The translations under genes were made by a program, and so were the position numbers. A stretch of DNA of 64,000 nt from Phycisphaera mikurensis NBRC 102666 (GTDB lineage Bacteria > Planctomycetota > Phycisphaerae > Phycisphaerales > SM1A02): the NCBI GenBank assembly GCA_945878575.1, contig CAMDUB010000010.1, forward strand, positions 1 to 64,000. The letters are read 5' to 3'. Numbering within the stretch: the stretch's first letter is position 1; the number at the start of each line of letters is the position of its first letter. Positions 27,837-36,608 of the stretch are shown in pieces. The notes below the pieces were generated by a model. It searched no databases, had not been told where the DNA came from, and was given only the letters and a program-made list of their open reading frames with translations.

Positions 27837-29102
27837 TCAGAACATCACTTGCAGTTGGACTATCAAACTGGCATTGTTTCCGGAATCCGCCAGTCCAAGA
27901 CCGCCTGCGAGCTTTCGGGTGCCATTGATTTCACCAGAACCAAAGGGGACGATGACTCGTGTGGTGAGTTTCACTTCGCGATCGCTGAAGTAGAAGTTCA
28001 TGCCGCACTGTGCGATCCATGGCACATCAGCGCCGTCCATCCATGAGCCTTCGCCGAACACCTGGAAGTTGTCAGTGAGGAAAGTGCTGCCCTGCATGTT
28101 GACGCCGGAGGCCCAGGCAAGTTGTGGCAGTCCGGCGGGATCGCGCAGCAACGCAAACTGTGCGATGAGTGTGGTCCCTGAAAGCGTTGCCCGAACATCC
28201 GTGGTGAATCCTTGTGCGGACGGAGTGGGTGGCGATTCTGGATTTTGTGCGCGGCCACTTGACCACACCGTTCCAAATCCAAACACGGCGCCCGGAGTGG
28301 AATTTGGCAGACTTGATTGCCATTCAAGTTGTGACCATTCTGCACCTAGCTTTGCTTCTGCGCGCATCGCTACGGCGTAGGAAAGATTGCTGGTGGAATC
28401 CCAACTCTCAGTGCTCTCATTCAGTTGGCTAAACGTCCCGGCGGTGGCGCGCCACCAGTCGCACTGGTACTTGGCAGAAATGCCGGTTTCTTTTCCTGCG
28501 CCGAAGCGATAATTGAAGATGGAATATTCGCCCGCCGTGATTCGGCTGCTGCCGAAAAATTCACTTTCAATGTCCCACGGAACATTCTGTAGTCCAACCG
28601 TACCAGTGAGCCCGTTTCCAAAGTCTTTCCTGACCCACGCGTAGAGGGGGCGGAGTTCATTGGGCACGGTAATGAATCGGTCAGCTTGTGAGTTGTAAGC
28701 ACCGAGCAGCATCCAACTGATCGAAGGGTCCACTAGGGTTCCGGAGAATGTGATGTTGATGCGGTGGGTTTCCATTCCCCACTTGTTGTCGTCGCCCACT
28801 TGATTACTTGCAGAATTGAACACGAACCGAGTTTGGTCCATGATGCCGATTTTGAATGTCCAGCAACCATCACTGCTGCGGATGAATGCGCCGTGGTCGT
28901 AGCCACACTGCGCACCGTCGGTGCGGAACGACTCTCTGGTTGCGCTGTCTGCAAGAACATCCTGCACGACGGCGCGAATCTGCGTGGCGCGTTCTTGAGT
29001 GACCCATGAATCTTGCTGCGCTGCGCGAATCGACGCAAGCTCTGCACGCATGGCAGCTAACTCGCTTTGGATGGTGATGGATTCCGGTGCGCCAAAGAAC
29101 AT
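27837..29102 (-). CDS. Predicted porin / outer-membrane protein without recognisable signal peptide
   Basis: N-terminal coiled coil (ELAAMRAELASIRAAQQ), beta-barrel-like body, terminal Phe; in-frame stop (TAG) four codons upstream of the ATG. Confidence 0.65.
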   Translation of the reverse strand: MFFGAPESITIQSELAAMRAELASIRAAQQDSWVTQERATQIRAVVQDVLADSATRESFRTDGAQCGYDHGAFIRSSDGCWTFKIGIMDQTRFVFNSASNQVGDDNKWGMETHRINITFSGTLVDPSISWMLLGAYNSQADRFITVPNELRPLYAWVRKDFGNGLTGTVGLQNVPWDIESEFFGSSRITAGEYSIFNYRFGAGKETGISAKYQCDWWRATAGTFSQLNESTESWDSTSNLSYAVAMRAEAKLGAEWSQLEWQSSLPNSTPGAVFGFGTVWSSGRAQNPESPPTPSAQGFTTDVRATLSGTTLIAQFALLRDPAGLPQLAWASGVNMQGSTFLTDNFQVFGEGSWMDGADVPWIAQCGMNFYFSDREVKLTTRVIVPFGSGEINGTRKLAGGLGLADSGNNASLIVQLQVMF

Positions 29103-29239
29103 GCGGATGGCAGACTAGATTGAATACTGGGTGTTGGTAGACCATAGCGGCCGGCGTTTGGAGTTCGTAAACTCACTCAGTGCAACGTATGCCTATGAAT
29201 CTCGCCCACTTCTGCGGATGCGCGCAGGTCTCGTAAATC

Positions 29240-30028
29240 ATGAATCGTGCCGTTGCCGCCATCACCTGTGCCTGCGCCGTAGCACTCACGTTTCTTGGTG
29301 CCCCGCGCGCCGCTACTGACAGTGCCGCCACGATGCTGGTTCCCATCTTGATGTACCACCATGTGGGTAACTGGGGCCCTTCGCGCCCAGATTGGGCGCC
29401 ATGGGTAGTGTTGCCTGAAGACTTTCGGGCGCAAATGGACTGGCTGGTGCAGCACGGATACCGCTCCATCAGCTTTCGTGAATTGATTGAGTGTTCATCA
29501 CGTGGTGTGGCTCCGGTAGGCAAGCCTGTCATCATTTCCTTTGATGACGGGTGGGCTTCGCAATGTGCGGTGGCTCGTGATGAATTGATACCGCGCGGAT
29601 TGCGTGCCACCTTCTTCGTCTACACGGCCGCAGTGGGGCCAGCGCCGAACGGGTCTGGATATGTTTCGTGGCCAGAACTGCGCGAATTGGAAGCGGCCGG
29701 ACATGAAGTGCAGTCGCACACGGTTTCCCATGCACGCTTGACAGAGGCATTGCCCGAACAGTTGCAACGTGAAATGCAGGAAAGCCGCCGCAAGATCGAG
29801 GCGGAAATGCATCACCCGGTACAGGCGCTTGCCTATCCCTTTGGATTGCATGATGGCGCGGTCATGCAAGCGGCGCGGATAGCGGGGTACCAGTGTGCGG
29901 TGCGTGCCGATGCGGATCCGTCAATCGGCGAACCGCTGCTCTATCGCATGCCCCGTCTGCGCATGGGTTACGGCGATGACCTGGCGCTGTTTGCGGAATG
30001 CATGGAAGCGTCAGCGCGTAGCCGCTGA
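29240..30028 (+). CDS. Polysaccharide deacetylase family protein
   Basis: ILMYHHVG, KPVIISFDDGW, ATFFVYTAAVG, GHEVQSHTVSHARLT NodB motifs; signal peptide. Confidence 0.9.
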   Translation: MNRAVAAITCACAVALTFLGAPRAATDSAATMLVPILMYHHVGNWGPSRPDWAPWVVLPEDFRAQMDWLVQHGYRSISFRELIECSSRGVAPVGKPVIISFDDGWASQCAVARDELIPRGLRATFFVYTAAVGPAPNGSGYVSWPELRELEAAGHEVQSHTVSHARLTEALPEQLQREMQESRRKIEAEMHHPVQALAYPFGLHDGAVMQAARIAGYQCAVRADADPSIGEPLLYRMPRLRMGYGDDLALFAECMEASARSR

Positions 30029-30062
30029 AACTGCACGTGCGCGCCCGATGCGGCCACGTTCA

Positions 30063-30917
30063 CTACGCAGCCCCGGTTTGTCCGAGCGCCATCGCCAACT
30101 GAGCACGCCGATTGATTCCAAGTTTTCGATACACACGGCGCGTCAATTCAGCAACCGTATGTTGTGAGATGCCGCATTGGCTCGCTACCTCACGTTTGGT
30201 GGATCCCTTCACCAGCAATTGCGCAATTTCGATTTCGCGCTCAGATAGGTCTGACGCTACTGCTGTAACGACGCTTTTCGGTAAATCCTTACCGGCATGG
30301 CGTCCCAGGATTTGCAAGGTTGGTAGCGGTAGTACACCCGGTAGCAAACTTTCGACATCCACCGTCACGTGGTAGTTACATGCCTGGGGCTCTTCTGGAT
30401 TGGTGATGTTCTGCCGCTGGTTACATCGGTACAAGAATGCTTCCAGTTGCTGGAGCAGTCCGTACAACTCACGAACATCATCTTTGTTGAAGTTTCCCGC
30501 GTGGAGACTGTTCCAATAGAAATCAGTCTCGGTCTTGGCTGAGCGAGGCTTGATGAATCGGAGGATCTCTCGGCGTCGCTCTTCACAAAAGAGGGGCGCC
30601 ATGGATGCGAGCGCCGCTTCGTCGGCGGCATCGCCAATTTCATAGGTGGCAACGATGGCTTGGCGGGTCACCACCCATGTGGGCAGCCGCCTTCCGCGCC
30701 CAGCTCGAAGCATCGACGTGAGCCCAACGGCCTCGAGGGCATCCATGGCCGACTGAATTTCCTTCTGCGACCGTTGTGCGCTCAACGCCACTTCCGCGAT
30801 GGTGGCAGGGCGCCCAAAGCGCCGCAGAATCTCAAATGCACACAGGTGGTTGACGTTCACCAGGGCCTCTCGGAGGCCTGGGGTACGAATATCGATGGGT
30901 GATGATTGTTCAGCCAT
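30063..30917 (-). CDS. LuxR-type HTH transcriptional regulator
   Basis: C-terminal LSEREIEIAQLLVKGSTKREVASQCGISQHTVAELTRRVYRKLGINRRAQL; N-terminal winged-helix-like segment. Confidence 0.85.
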   Translation of the reverse strand: MAEQSSPIDIRTPGLREALVNVNHLCAFEILRRFGRPATIAEVALSAQRSQKEIQSAMDALEAVGLTSMLRAGRGRRLPTWVVTRQAIVATYEIGDAADEAALASMAPLFCEERRREILRFIKPRSAKTETDFYWNSLHAGNFNKDDVRELYGLLQQLEAFLYRCNQRQNITNPEEPQACNYHVTVDVESLLPGVLPLPTLQILGRHAGKDLPKSVVTAVASDLSEREIEIAQLLVKGSTKREVASQCGISQHTVAELTRRVYRKLGINRRAQLAMALGQTGAA

Positions 30918-31109
30918 CAGGTCACTTTGGGAGCGCGAAAGTTGTACGGATTACTGCACCATAACTGTACCGCTGAGCAGTCGTCATGTAGTTCGATCGA
31001 GCCATGTCGGAGTTCAAAGTGAGGCTTCAGTTGCCCATTCGTGGATTTGAGTGAGTCAGATTCGACTTTCATTCGAATAAATGAGGTAGTTTCGCTCTGT
31101 TCGTGGCGT

Positions 31110-31218
31110 ACACAACCAAAAAGGATTTCGATCCCTGCTCTGATTAATCAGGGCTAGGTTGTTGTGCGTCTACTGGCGAGCGGGGCCGATGTAAGTCACT
31201 TTATTACTAAAAAGTGAC
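31110..31218. promoter_or_regulatory. Palindrome-rich intergenic control region between LuxR-type regulator and NCS1 transporter
   Basis: CTGATTAATCAG perfect palindrome (31140-31151) nested between CACAACC and GGTTGTTGTG; GTCACTTT-8 nt-AAAGTGAC (31195-31218). Confidence 0.45.
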
Positions 31219-31318
31219 GATATACTTCTGCTGGCGCCCTTGTCGCAATCGCCACCTTTCCCGCGGCGTTTCATGGCTAACTCACGGCATCGCCGAGTGA
31301 CAGTAGGAGGCACTGACC

Positions 31319-32875
31319 ATTCACGACCCACTTCTGACCCGCGAAGCCCTTGCCGAGCTCCCGCCGGACATCGCGCACAGCCCGTTGTTCAATGGTGACC
31401 TCGCCCCGACACCAACCGGTCGTCGCACCTGGACCACATACAACTTTGCCGCGTTGTGGATTGCCATGGCGCACTGCATTCCGACGTATCTGTTGGCTGG
31501 CGGCCTGATCGCCGTGGGCATGAACTGGTGGCAAGCACTGTTGACCATCGGATTGGGCAATCTGATCGTGCTGATTCCGATCCTCCTGAATGCACATCCG
31601 GGAACGAAGTACGGCATTCCATTCCCGGTGCTCGCGCGGAGCAGCTTTGGAACAGTCGGCGCAAACGTACCCGCGCTCCTGCGCGCAGTGGTGGCATGCG
31701 GTTGGTTTGGCATTCAGACGTACATCGGCGGCGAGGCCGTGCGCACCTTTTTAGTAGCAGCCTGGCCTGCGTTCGACCAAGTTGGCGGCGGCGCCATGAT
31801 CTTGGGATTAGGAATCCCATCCGCAATTACCTTCATGATTTTCTGGTCGATCAACATCTTGATTGTCTTGGTCGGTATGAACGCGGTGCGCGTCTTTGAG
31901 AATTGGTCCGCGCCGCTCATCTTGCTGATGGGCGTGTGGCTTCTCATCTGGATGGTGAGCCGCGCCGGCGGCTTGGGGCCGATGTTTGACCGCCCATCAT
32001 CATTTGCCACCAACGCTGACTTTTGGAAAGTCTTTGTGCCGTCACTCACCGGGATGATCGGTTTCTGGGCAACGCTGAGCCTGAATATCCCTGATTTCAC
32101 GCGCTTTGGCCGCGGGCAGCGTGAGCAAATGCTCGGTCAAGTATTGGGACTTCCCACCACCATGATCGCCTTCAGCATGATGGCGGTGATCATCACCAGC
32201 GCTGCAGAAACCATTCTGAAAGGTAGCGATCCGAAGACGCTGTGGGATCCGGTAGTGGTGCTTGCGCAGATCACCAGTTCCAAGGCGCCCGCTGGTCTTG
32301 ATGCGCCGCTCTTGGCGAGTGAGGGGACACGCATTGTCGTGGCGGTACTCAGCCTGTTTGGCGTGGCAGTAGCGACCATCAGTACCAACATTGCGGCGAA
32401 TGTCATCAGTCCTGCCAATGACATTGCCAACTTGGCACCCCGGCATATCTCATTCAAGATGGGTGGAGTGATCACTGGCGTCGTTGGCATTGTCATCATG
32501 CCGTGGAAGCTGCTGGCAAGTGCTGACACGTATATCTTTGATTGGCTGGTTGGATACTCAGCGCTGCTGGGGCCGATCGCTGGAATCATGATTGCCGACT
32601 ATTGGATTCTGCGCCGCAAAGAACTTGATGTCCCGGATCTCTATCGCACCACGGGTCGATACGCCGGAACCAACTGGGTGGCAATCGTTGCGTTGCTGGC
32701 GGGCATCGCGCCGAATGTGCCGGGATTCCTTCATTCCGTGCATGTGCTCGGCGGCGAGCCAGGCATCTTCACCGACATCTATCCCTATGCGTGGTTCACC
32801 GGCGTGGCGATCGCTGCCACGGTGTATGTGATTGGGATGCGTATTCGCCCTGGCTTTGGCGTACCGGCGCGATGA
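31319..32875 (+). CDS. NCS1-family nucleobase:cation symporter
   Basis: PLFNGDLAPTPTGRRTWTTYNFAALWIAMAHCIPTYLLAGGL typical of NCS1; N-terminus probably begins upstream of the listed TTG (31385), candidate ATT start at 31319 after AGGAGG. Confidence 0.85.
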   Translation: MHDPLLTREALAELPPDIAHSPLFNGDLAPTPTGRRTWTTYNFAALWIAMAHCIPTYLLAGGLIAVGMNWWQALLTIGLGNLIVLIPILLNAHPGTKYGIPFPVLARSSFGTVGANVPALLRAVVACGWFGIQTYIGGEAVRTFLVAAWPAFDQVGGGAMILGLGIPSAITFMIFWSINILIVLVGMNAVRVFENWSAPLILLMGVWLLIWMVSRAGGLGPMFDRPSSFATNADFWKVFVPSLTGMIGFWATLSLNIPDFTRFGRGQREQMLGQVLGLPTTMIAFSMMAVIITSAAETILKGSDPKTLWDPVVVLAQITSSKAPAGLDAPLLASEGTRIVVAVLSLFGVAVATISTNIAANVISPANDIANLAPRHISFKMGGVITGVVGIVIMPWKLLASADTYIFDWLVGYSALLGPIAGIMIADYWILRRKELDVPDLYRTTGRYAGTNWVAIVALLAGIAPNVPGFLHSVHVLGGEPGIFTDIYPYAWFTGVAIAATVYVIGMRIRPGFGVPAR

Positions 32876-32893
32876 GGTGAAACGTGTGCGGTC

Positions 32894-33676
32894 TTAAGCG
32901 GTGAGCGTCTTGGCTGCCACCGCAAGTAATACCATCGCCAATACCAAACGCAACCATTTCGGTGAGCACCAACCTGCTGCGATACTGCCCGCGATCACTG
33001 CGGGAACCGATCCCAGCAGCAGGCTGAGAAGCATGGCGCCATCCACTAAACCTGCAAACAAGTAGCCGGTACCGGCAACCATCGCAAGTGGAATGGCGTG
33101 TGCAATGTCGGTGGCAACCAATCGGTGCGGCGTCATTCGCAGTGGATAGATGGCCACCAGCATCACGGTTCCCAGCGCCCCCGCGCCCACCGAGGTGAGC
33201 GCCACCAATAATCCGAGCACACTGCCTGCGAAGATAGTGAGTCCGCCTTGCCGCTCTTTGAAGCGCGCGGGTGCCGCAATGCGCCGATTACGAGCGATGG
33301 CCTGCAGCCACGGCGCCAACATCAGACCGACCGCGGTCACGGCTACCACTACGCCGATCGCCTTGGTGAGCCACTCAATGCGTTCCAGCCGCATGCCGAT
33401 CGCCATCAGCACCACGACAGCGATCGCGACTGGAATGCTGCCCATCCACAGTCGGCGCACCACTTGCCAGTCGACATTGCCGCCGCGTTGATGGATTGCT
33501 ACTGCAGCCAATTTGGTGAGCGGCGCAAACCACAGGTCGGTCGCTACGGCAGTTGCGGGTGCAATGCCAAAAAACAAGATGAGAATGGGAGTCATCAGCG
33601 CGCCGCCGCCGACACCAGTGAGTCCGACGACGCACCCAGTGACCGCACCTGCGATGACGAACGATCCGTCAATCAT
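32894..33676 (-). CDS. TauE/SafE family sulfite/anion exporter
   Basis: GLTGVGGGALMTPILILFFGI and TSVGAGALGTVMLVAIYP paired motifs, 8 TM pattern. Confidence 0.88.
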   Translation of the reverse strand: MIDGSFVIAGAVTGCVVGLTGVGGGALMTPILILFFGIAPATAVATDLWFAPLTKLAAVAIHQRGGNVDWQVVRRLWMGSIPVAIAVVVLMAIGMRLERIEWLTKAIGVVVAVTAVGLMLAPWLQAIARNRRIAAPARFKERQGGLTIFAGSVLGLLVALTSVGAGALGTVMLVAIYPLRMTPHRLVATDIAHAIPLAMVAGTGYLFAGLVDGAMLLSLLLGSVPAVIAGSIAAGWCSPKWLRLVLAMVLLAVAAKTLTA

Positions 33677-35058
33677 CCTTCGAACACCTCGTCGACGAGA
33701 TCCAGTCCGCGATCGATGATGTCAAACGATTCAGCCATCTGCTGTTCAGTGATGCATAGCGGCGGATTGCACATCACCAAGTTCCACTGCAGCACAGTGA
33801 AGAGGCCGTTGTCGCGATAGAAGGTTCCAAGTTTGCCCATCACTGGGTGACTACCGGCGTACGGGACCAACCGTTCACCGGCAGCATTCTTCTGCAGTTC
33901 AATAGTTCCAAAGAGTCCGATGTTGCGATGCTCTTTGATGCAGCGGTGCTTCTTGGCAAGGCGCTCCATGTGGCCGCGCATCACCGTACCCATGTGGGCC
34001 GAATGTTCAACCATGCCCTCTTCAACGATCACATTGATCGCAGCGAGTGCGCATGCCAGGCACAGTGGATGTGCGTTGTAAGTCAGACCGCCCCAGAACA
34101 CGTTCTCTTGGAAATGCGCGGCGATACGGTCGCTTACGGCCATGACACCGAGCGGCAGATAGCTACTCGTCAGCCCCTTTGCCATCGTGCAAATGTCCGG
34201 AACAATGTCGCCGTGCTCAAACGCAAAGAGTTTGCCGGTGCGTCCCCAGCCGCTCATCACTTCGTCGCAGACAAGCAGGATGCCGTACTTCTCCAGCAGT
34301 GTCTTCAGTCCCTTGAGGTAGCCCTTTGGTGGCGGCAGGATGCCGTTGGTGCCGGTGACGGTCTCAATGAACATCGCCGCAATGTTCTTCGGACCCTCGT
34401 ATTGGATCACTTCTTCCAGATATTTCAGGTTGTTGGTGACGATTTCTTCGTCGGTGGTTCCGAAGCTGAATTCATAAGGCCTCGGATCCATGACGCGCAC
34501 CACGCCGGGCATGCCCGGCTCCGTCGGCCAGCGCCGTGGGTCGCCGGTGAGGCTTATGGCGCCGTTGGTCGCACCGTGGTAACTGCGATAGCGCACCAGG
34601 ATCTTGTTGCGCCCCGTGAACATGCGCACGGCTTTGATAGCGTTCTCGTTCGCTTCCGCACCACCGAGGGTGTAGAAGAATGTGTTCAGATCACCGGGAA
34701 GTAACTCCGCCAAGCGCAGTGAGAGTTTCGCGCGAATCTCGGTTGCCATGCCCGGGTAGGCATACGCCAGTGTGGCGGCTTGATCTTGAATCGCTTTGAT
34801 CACCTTGGGATGACCGTGTCCGATGTTCACGCTCATCAACTGGCTGTTGAAGTCGATCCATCGTTGCCCTTCGGGTCCGTACAGGTAGATGCCCTCGGCG
34901 CGTGCAATCGGCAGTGGATCCACTTTGCCAGTCGCGCTCCAAGAGAACAGGCTGTACTTCTTGCACGTGTCGATGATTTCGCGCGAACTCATGTGCCCAG
35001 CGGATACGTGGGGAGCATGGGGAGCATTGGATGCGTCGGTGTGCGTGGTGGTGTTCAT
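33673..35058 (-). CDS. Class III aminotransferase (beta-alanine:pyruvate type by context)
   Basis: GGAEANENAIKAVRMFTGRNKILVRYRSYHGATNGA, LLVCDEVMSGWGRTGKLFAFEH, AKGLTSSYLPLG (PLP Lys). Confidence 0.88.
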   Translation of the reverse strand: MNTTTHTDASNAPHAPHVSAGHMSSREIIDTCKKYSLFSWSATGKVDPLPIARAEGIYLYGPEGQRWIDFNSQLMSVNIGHGHPKVIKAIQDQAATLAYAYPGMATEIRAKLSLRLAELLPGDLNTFFYTLGGAEANENAIKAVRMFTGRNKILVRYRSYHGATNGAISLTGDPRRWPTEPGMPGVVRVMDPRPYEFSFGTTDEEIVTNNLKYLEEVIQYEGPKNIAAMFIETVTGTNGILPPPKGYLKGLKTLLEKYGILLVCDEVMSGWGRTGKLFAFEHGDIVPDICTMAKGLTSSYLPLGVMAVSDRIAAHFQENVFWGGLTYNAHPLCLACALAAINVIVEEGMVEHSAHMGTVMRGHMERLAKKHRCIKEHRNIGLFGTIELQKNAAGERLVPYAGSHPVMGKLGTFYRDNGLFTVLQWNLVMCNPPLCITEQQMAESFDIIDRGLDLVDEVFEG

Positions 35059-35074
35059 GGTGTTTGCAGCTTTC

Positions 35075-36598
35075 TCAGCTCATCCAATTCTGATCGCGTT
35101 GCAGTGCCCACTTGCTGGTGAGCTTTCGTTGCCGCGTCCAGAAGCGGTATCCATCCCAGCCGGTGATATTGCCGTGGCCAAAGCAAGAGTCATTCCAGCC
35201 GCCAAATCCAAACGGCTCGCGCGGCACGGGCACACCGATGTTCACGCCGCACATGCCAGCCTCCACGCGGTCGATCACGCGCCGCGCCAAGTCACCACTG
35301 GAGGTGTAGATACTGCTGGCATTGCCGTAGGGACTGGCATTTTCTATCTCGATCGCCTTATCTAGGTTAGGCACGCGGATCACGCTGAGCACTGGGCCAA
35401 AGATCTCCTCGCGTGCGGCGGCCATTTCTGGAGTGACTCCTTCGATAATCGTTGGACCAACCCAATAGCCGCCGGCATCATTTGCGCCCGCGCCAGACGT
35501 TCGGCCATCAAGGGTGACCTTGGCGCCAGCCTTCTCAGCTTGGTCGATGTATCGGTTGATGCGCTCACGTGCGGCCGCCGTCGTAACGGGTCCAAGATCT
35601 TTACCGACGGTGATCTTGGCAGCGCGGTCGCGCACTGCTGCAAGGATGTGATCAACATCGCCGACGGCAAGCAGCACACTGGCTGCCATGCAGCGCTGGC
35701 CAGCGCATCCCGTGAAAGATGCGACGATATTTTCCGCCGTGACTTGCAGGTCCGCGTCGGGCACCACAATCAGGTGATTCTTGGCACCACCGAGGCAGAG
35801 TGCGCGCATTCCGTTGGCACTCGCGCGTCCGTAAACGGCCTTGGCAACCTTGGTACTGCCCACGAAACCCAGCGCCTTGATGTCCGGGTGATCACAAAGT
35901 GCTTCCACGACTTCACGCCCGCCTTGCACCATGTTGAAGACGCCCGCAGGGAGTCCCGCCTGCGCGAGCAATTCCGCCAGTCGAAGCGTCGAGAGCGGCA
36001 CACGCTCGCTCGGCTTGAGCACGAAGGAATTGCCGCCGACCAATGCTTGCGGCAGCATCCACAATGGAACCATCATCGGGAAGTTAAACGGGGTAACGCC
36101 AGCCACCACCCCGAGCGGAACATAGGCAAGTTCACATGCCACGCCACGGCTCACTTCAAGCTGGTTACCTGCAGCCAGGTTCGGCAGCGAGCAGCCGTAC
36201 TCCACGCATTCGATACCTTTTTCTACTTCCGCTTTCGCTTCGCCGAACACTTTGCCGTTCTCGTGCGAGAGAAGCCAGGCCAGTTCGTCCAGATTCTTCA
36301 GCATCAATTCGCGCAGTCGGTACAAGACATGCGCGCGGTCACGAATCGGCCACTGTCCCCAGTCGCGCGCTGCCGCCGCACCTGCCTGCACAGCGGCATC
36401 AACATCATCCGCTGCGCCCATCTTTACTTGGGCAATGACTTTGCCAAAGCGCGGGTTGATCACATCTTGCACGGCGGTGTTTGAGATCGGGTCCCGCCAG
36501 TGGCCGCCGATCCAGTGCCGTGCGGTGGTATAGGTGACGAAATCGTCACTGCTGGCGGAGAACGGCTTGATTGCGGGAGCGAATGGTGTTGCTGTCAT
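35075..36598 (-). CDS. mmsA: CoA-acylating (methyl)malonate-semialdehyde dehydrogenase
   Basis: HWIGGHWRDP, VTPFNFPMMVPLWMLPQAL, FVGSTKVAKAVYGRA, GCAGQRCMAASVLL, PVPREPFGFGGWNDSCFGHGNITGWDGYRFWTRQRKLTSKW. Confidence 0.93.
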   Translation of the reverse strand: MTATPFAPAIKPFSASSDDFVTYTTARHWIGGHWRDPISNTAVQDVINPRFGKVIAQVKMGAADDVDAAVQAGAAAARDWGQWPIRDRAHVLYRLRELMLKNLDELAWLLSHENGKVFGEAKAEVEKGIECVEYGCSLPNLAAGNQLEVSRGVACELAYVPLGVVAGVTPFNFPMMVPLWMLPQALVGGNSFVLKPSERVPLSTLRLAELLAQAGLPAGVFNMVQGGREVVEALCDHPDIKALGFVGSTKVAKAVYGRASANGMRALCLGGAKNHLIVVPDADLQVTAENIVASFTGCAGQRCMAASVLLAVGDVDHILAAVRDRAAKITVGKDLGPVTTAAARERINRYIDQAEKAGAKVTLDGRTSGAGANDAGGYWVGPTIIEGVTPEMAAAREEIFGPVLSVIRVPNLDKAIEIENASPYGNASSIYTSSGDLARRVIDRVEAGMCGVNIGVPVPREPFGFGGWNDSCFGHGNITGWDGYRFWTRQRKLTSKWALQRDQNWMS

Positions 36599-36608
36599 GA
36601 TTGATGTC

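Noticed and set aside
33847-34704. 285-aa + strand ORF
   Set aside because: Antisense to the class III aminotransferase.
35540-36484. 314-aa + strand ORF
   Set aside because: Antisense to mmsA; shadow ORF.
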